This document shows, piece after piece, positions 62,180 through 64,000 of a stretch of 64,000 nucleotides of DNA (positions are counted from its first letter, which is position 1; each line of letters starts with the position of its first letter). Both the position numbers and the translations under genes were made by a program. Where the stretch lies: assembly GCF_003063295.1 (NCBI RefSeq), contig NZ_MUXF01000007.1, positions 1 to 64,000 on the forward strand. The letters are read 5' to 3'. Source of the stretch: Arcobacter lacus. Its GTDB lineage: Bacteria; Campylobacterota; Campylobacteria; Campylobacterales; Arcobacteraceae. Below the pieces are notes generated by a model that saw only the letters and a list, made by a program, of their open reading frames with translations, made no database searches and was not told the origin of the DNA.

Positions 62180-63673
62180 TTAGATAGTTCTCCATTTTGC
62201 TGGTCCAGTTGTATGAATAGAGTTACCTTCTGTATCAACAGCAACAGTAACAGGCATATCAACTACATCAAATTCATAAATAGCTTCCATTCCAAGTTCT
62301 TCAAATGCCAAAGTTTTTGCACCTTTAATTGATTGAGAGATTAAATAAGCTGCTCCACCAGTTGCAATTAAATAAATAGATTTATACTCTTTTATTAAAT
62401 CAATAGTTGGTTGTTTTCTTTCAGCTTTTCCAATCATTCCCATGATACCAATTTCCATCATATCTTTAGTAAATTTATCCATTCTTGTTGATGTTGTTGG
62501 TCCTGCAGGTCCTACTACTTCATCTCTTACAGGATCAACTGGTCCAACGTAGTAAATAAATCTGTCTTTTAAATCAACACCATTTGGAAGTGGTTTTCCT
62601 GCATTTTTGTATTCAACAATTTTTTTATGAGCTGCATCACGTGCAGTTAAAATTTTTCCTGAAAGTAATAAAGTATCACCTGATTTAAACTCTTGTAATT
62701 TTTCTTTTGTTAAATCTGCAATATTTACTCTTTTAATAGTATCCATTGGTAATTCAATATCTGGCCATAAATCTAAAGATGGGTTTTTAAATATTGCAGG
62801 TCCATCACCTTTTAATTTAAAGTGAATATGTCTTGTTGCTGCACAGTTTGGAATCATAGCAACTGGAAGTGAAGCTGCGTGACATGGATAATCTAAGATT
62901 TTAACATCTAAAACAGTTGTTAACCCCCCTAAACCTTGTGCACCAATTCCAACTTTATTGATATCTTCATAAAGTTTTAATCTTAATTCTTCTAAAGCAT
63001 TTTGAGGACCTCTTGCTTTTAATTCATGAATATCAACATGCCCCATTAAAGACTCTTTTGCTAAAAGCATTGCTTTTTCTGGATTTCCACCAATTCCAAT
63101 ACCTAAAATCCCTGGAGGACACCATCCTGCACCCATTTGTCTAACATTATCCATAACCCAATCATAAATTGAATCACTTGGATTTAATACAGCAAATTTA
63201 GATTTATTTTCACTTCCTCCACCTTTTGCAGCAACTGTAATATCTAATTCATCAGAATTATCAGTTGTTATATGAATAACTGCTGGAGTATTGTTTTTTG
63301 TATTTGTTCTTTTTCCTGCTGGATCTGCAACTACAGAGTATCTTAAAGTATTATCAGGATCTGTATAACCTTTAGCAACACCTGCATTTAAAATGTCTTC
63401 TAAGTTTCTTGAAATATCTAAATTAGCTTTTAAACCAATTCTTATAAAAATATTTACACTTCCTGTATCTTGGCAAAGGGGTCTATGACCCATAGCACAC
63501 ATTTTTGAATTTATTAAAATTTGCCCAATAGCATTTTTAGCTGATTCAGATTGCTCTTTTTCATACGCTTCAACCATTCCTTTTACGAAATCTTCTGGAT
63601 GGTAAAACGAAATATATTGACAGGCAGATGCAACTGAATCTATAATATCTTGTTCTGTGATTTTTTTACTCAT
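62180..63673 (-). CDS. fumA: Fumarate hydratase class I (iron-sulfur, single chain)
   Basis: A 497-residue class I fumarase in which the alpha and beta parts are fused, as in E. coli FumA/FumB but shorter than their 548 residues. It interconverts fumarate and malate in the citric acid cycle. Fe-S cysteines lie in GHRPLCQDTG, GAGWCPPGILGIGIGG and IPNCAATRHIHF. The beta part has GPVDPVRDEVVGPAGPTTST and GKAERKQPT. ATG has AAAAGGAAAA upstream. It has its own promoter and terminator. Confidence 0.93.
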   Translation of the reverse strand: MSKKITEQDIIDSVASACQYISFYHPEDFVKGMVEAYEKEQSESAKNAIGQILINSKMCAMGHRPLCQDTGSVNIFIRIGLKANLDISRNLEDILNAGVAKGYTDPDNTLRYSVVADPAGKRTNTKNNTPAVIHITTDNSDELDITVAAKGGGSENKSKFAVLNPSDSIYDWVMDNVRQMGAGWCPPGILGIGIGGNPEKAMLLAKESLMGHVDIHELKARGPQNALEELRLKLYEDINKVGIGAQGLGGLTTVLDVKILDYPCHAASLPVAMIPNCAATRHIHFKLKGDGPAIFKNPSLDLWPDIELPMDTIKRVNIADLTKEKLQEFKSGDTLLLSGKILTARDAAHKKIVEYKNAGKPLPNGVDLKDRFIYYVGPVDPVRDEVVGPAGPTTSTRMDKFTKDMMEIGIMGMIGKAERKQPTIDLIKEYKSIYLIATGGAAYLISQSIKGAKTLAFEELGMEAIYEFDVVDMPVTVAVDTEGNSIHTTGPAKWRTI

Positions 63674-63705
63674 AAATTTTCCTTTTTTTGTTTAGAAATT
63701 GGATT

Positions 63706-63714
63706 ATTATACCA
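63706..63714 (-). promoter_or_regulatory. Fumarase promoter (extended -10)
   Basis: On the minus strand this reads TGGTATAAT, a consensus extended -10, 33 bases before the fumarase start. It is the same TGnTATAAT form seen inside the flagellar block. Confidence 0.6.
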
Positions 63715-63779
63715 ATGCACTTATGAAAATACTCTTTTTTTTTATTCCAAAAAAGAGAATATTTAGAAAAAGTGTTTAG

Positions 63780-63795
63780 TTTTGATATATCAAAA
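63780..63795. promoter_or_regulatory. 16-bp palindrome upstream of fumarase
   Basis: TTTTGATATATCAAAA is a perfect palindrome about 70 bases upstream of the fumarase -10. It could bind a dimeric regulator; its TTGATAT half-site resembles part of the ars palindrome, but such AT-rich sequences also arise by chance. Confidence 0.3.
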
Positions 63796-63833
63796 ATTTT
63801 ATCTAGAAATAGTATGTTAAGAAAAGAAACAAA

Positions 63834-63848
63834 AGCCCTAAAGGGGCT
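63834..63848 (-). terminator. Terminator of the gene at the window's right edge
   Basis: A 5-bp GC-rich stem (AGCCC/GGGCT) with a 5-base loop; on the minus strand it is followed by TTTGTTTC. It lies about 14 bases after the stop codon of the partial gene. Confidence 0.55.
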
Positions 63849-63861
63849 AATGTTTAAAATA

Positions 63862-64000
63862 TTAAGCAAAGAATCTTTTTTCAGTTTCTTCCATTAATTT
63901 AGCACCAGAGAATTTAGCTCTTTGTACTAATTCCCAAAAGTATCTATAAGTTGCTCTATCATGTAATTCACCATCGTATTGGATTGGTCCCCACTCAGCA
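63862..64000 (-). CDS. Partial CDS (C-terminal 45 residues), not recognised
   Basis: Reading in from the right edge on the minus strand, an open frame gives 45 residues, including AEWGPIQYDGELHDRATYRY and ending EETEKRFFA, before a TAA at 63862-63864. The codon use and the terminator after it support a real gene that continues outside the window. The sequence is rich in aromatic and charged residues, with no motif I can name. Confidence 0.7.
   Translation of the reverse strand, partial: AEWGPIQYDGELHDRATYRYFWELVQRAKFSGAKLMEETEKRFFA

Noticed and set aside
63666-63869. 67-codon minus-strand frame between the partial gene and fumarase
   Set aside because: Covers promoter and terminator sequence, has no ribosome-binding site and a low-complexity translation.

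Overview
The window is AT-rich, densely packed bacterial DNA. I assign it to Campylobacterota (Epsilonproteobacteria), most likely the Arcobacter/Aliarcobacter group. The reasons are the TATAAT promoters without clear -35 boxes, many TTG starts, the order glyQ - Nif3-like - HP0958-type zinc ribbon - waaA - RluA enzyme known from Helicobacter and Campylobacter, a HP0170/Cj0700-type CheZ, FlhF/FlhG, and TPR proteins of the paralysed-flagellum type. The genus is inferred from gene content; no database was searched.

Layout. 0-2.3 kb: an MFS exporter and an alpha/beta hydrolase (minus strand). 2.3-5.5 kb: the str operon rpsL-rpsG-fusA, closed by a strong terminator. 5.6-10.5 kb: nadK, recN and a chemoreceptor with a Cache sensor, a CZB zinc domain and a CheR-type C-terminal pentapeptide. 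10.6-20.8 kb: housekeeping genes (U32/TrhP-like protein, GT9-like protein, purE, glutaredoxin-like, glyQ, Nif3, FlgZ-like, waaA, RluA-type, ffh, rpsP, khpA, rimM). 20.8-22.9 kb: minus-strand SPOR-like membrane protein, a small very basic protein and flgG. 23.1-52.5 kb: about 29 kb of plus-strand chemotaxis and flagellar genes with hardly a gap: cheY, cheZ, flgF, flgB, fliF, fliG, fliH, fliN, flgD, two tandem hook genes, a coiled-coil protein, a TPR protein, a FlaG-like protein, fliY, flgJ, a FlgN-like protein, a small SAF/FlgA-like protein, flhF, flhG, a 2-TM unknown, fliE, flgC, fliK, fliR, flhB, a second TPR protein, fliI, flgL and flhA. 52.5-57.6 kb: an MFS protein, a flavin reductase and an arsenic operon (arsC, ArsP-like permease, thioredoxin-like, arsR, arsB). 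57.6-64 kb: mscL with a zinc-ribbon tail, a NIT-type chemoreceptor, a FAH-like DUF5718-type protein, class I fumarase, and the C-terminus of an unrecognised gene.

How the genes fit together. The flagellar block encodes the MS ring and switch (FliF, FliG, FliH, FliN, FliY), rod (FlgB, FlgC, FlgF, FlgG, FliE, FlgJ), hook and its cap/length control (FlgD, FlgE x2, FliK), one junction protein (FlgL), export apparatus (FlhA, FlhB, FliR, FliI) and placement (FlhF, FlhG), with CheY and CheZ at its head. Filament, stator, P/L rings, FliM, FliP/FliQ and any sigma28 or sigma54 regulator are not in the window. Recognisable promoters inside the block are sigma70-like (TGnTATAAT), not sigma54-like.

Most interesting non-coding signals: a 102-nt gap between the two hook genes that can fold into two mutually exclusive hairpins; a 40-bp perfect palindrome in front of arsC; a perfect 12-bp stem that buries the ribosome-binding site of the flavin reductase; and very compact hairpins that overlap the stop codons of convergent genes. 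No tRNA, rRNA, CRISPR, insertion sequence or prophage was seen. No stretch longer than 300 bases lacks a gene; the longest are 1-271 and 2251-2471.
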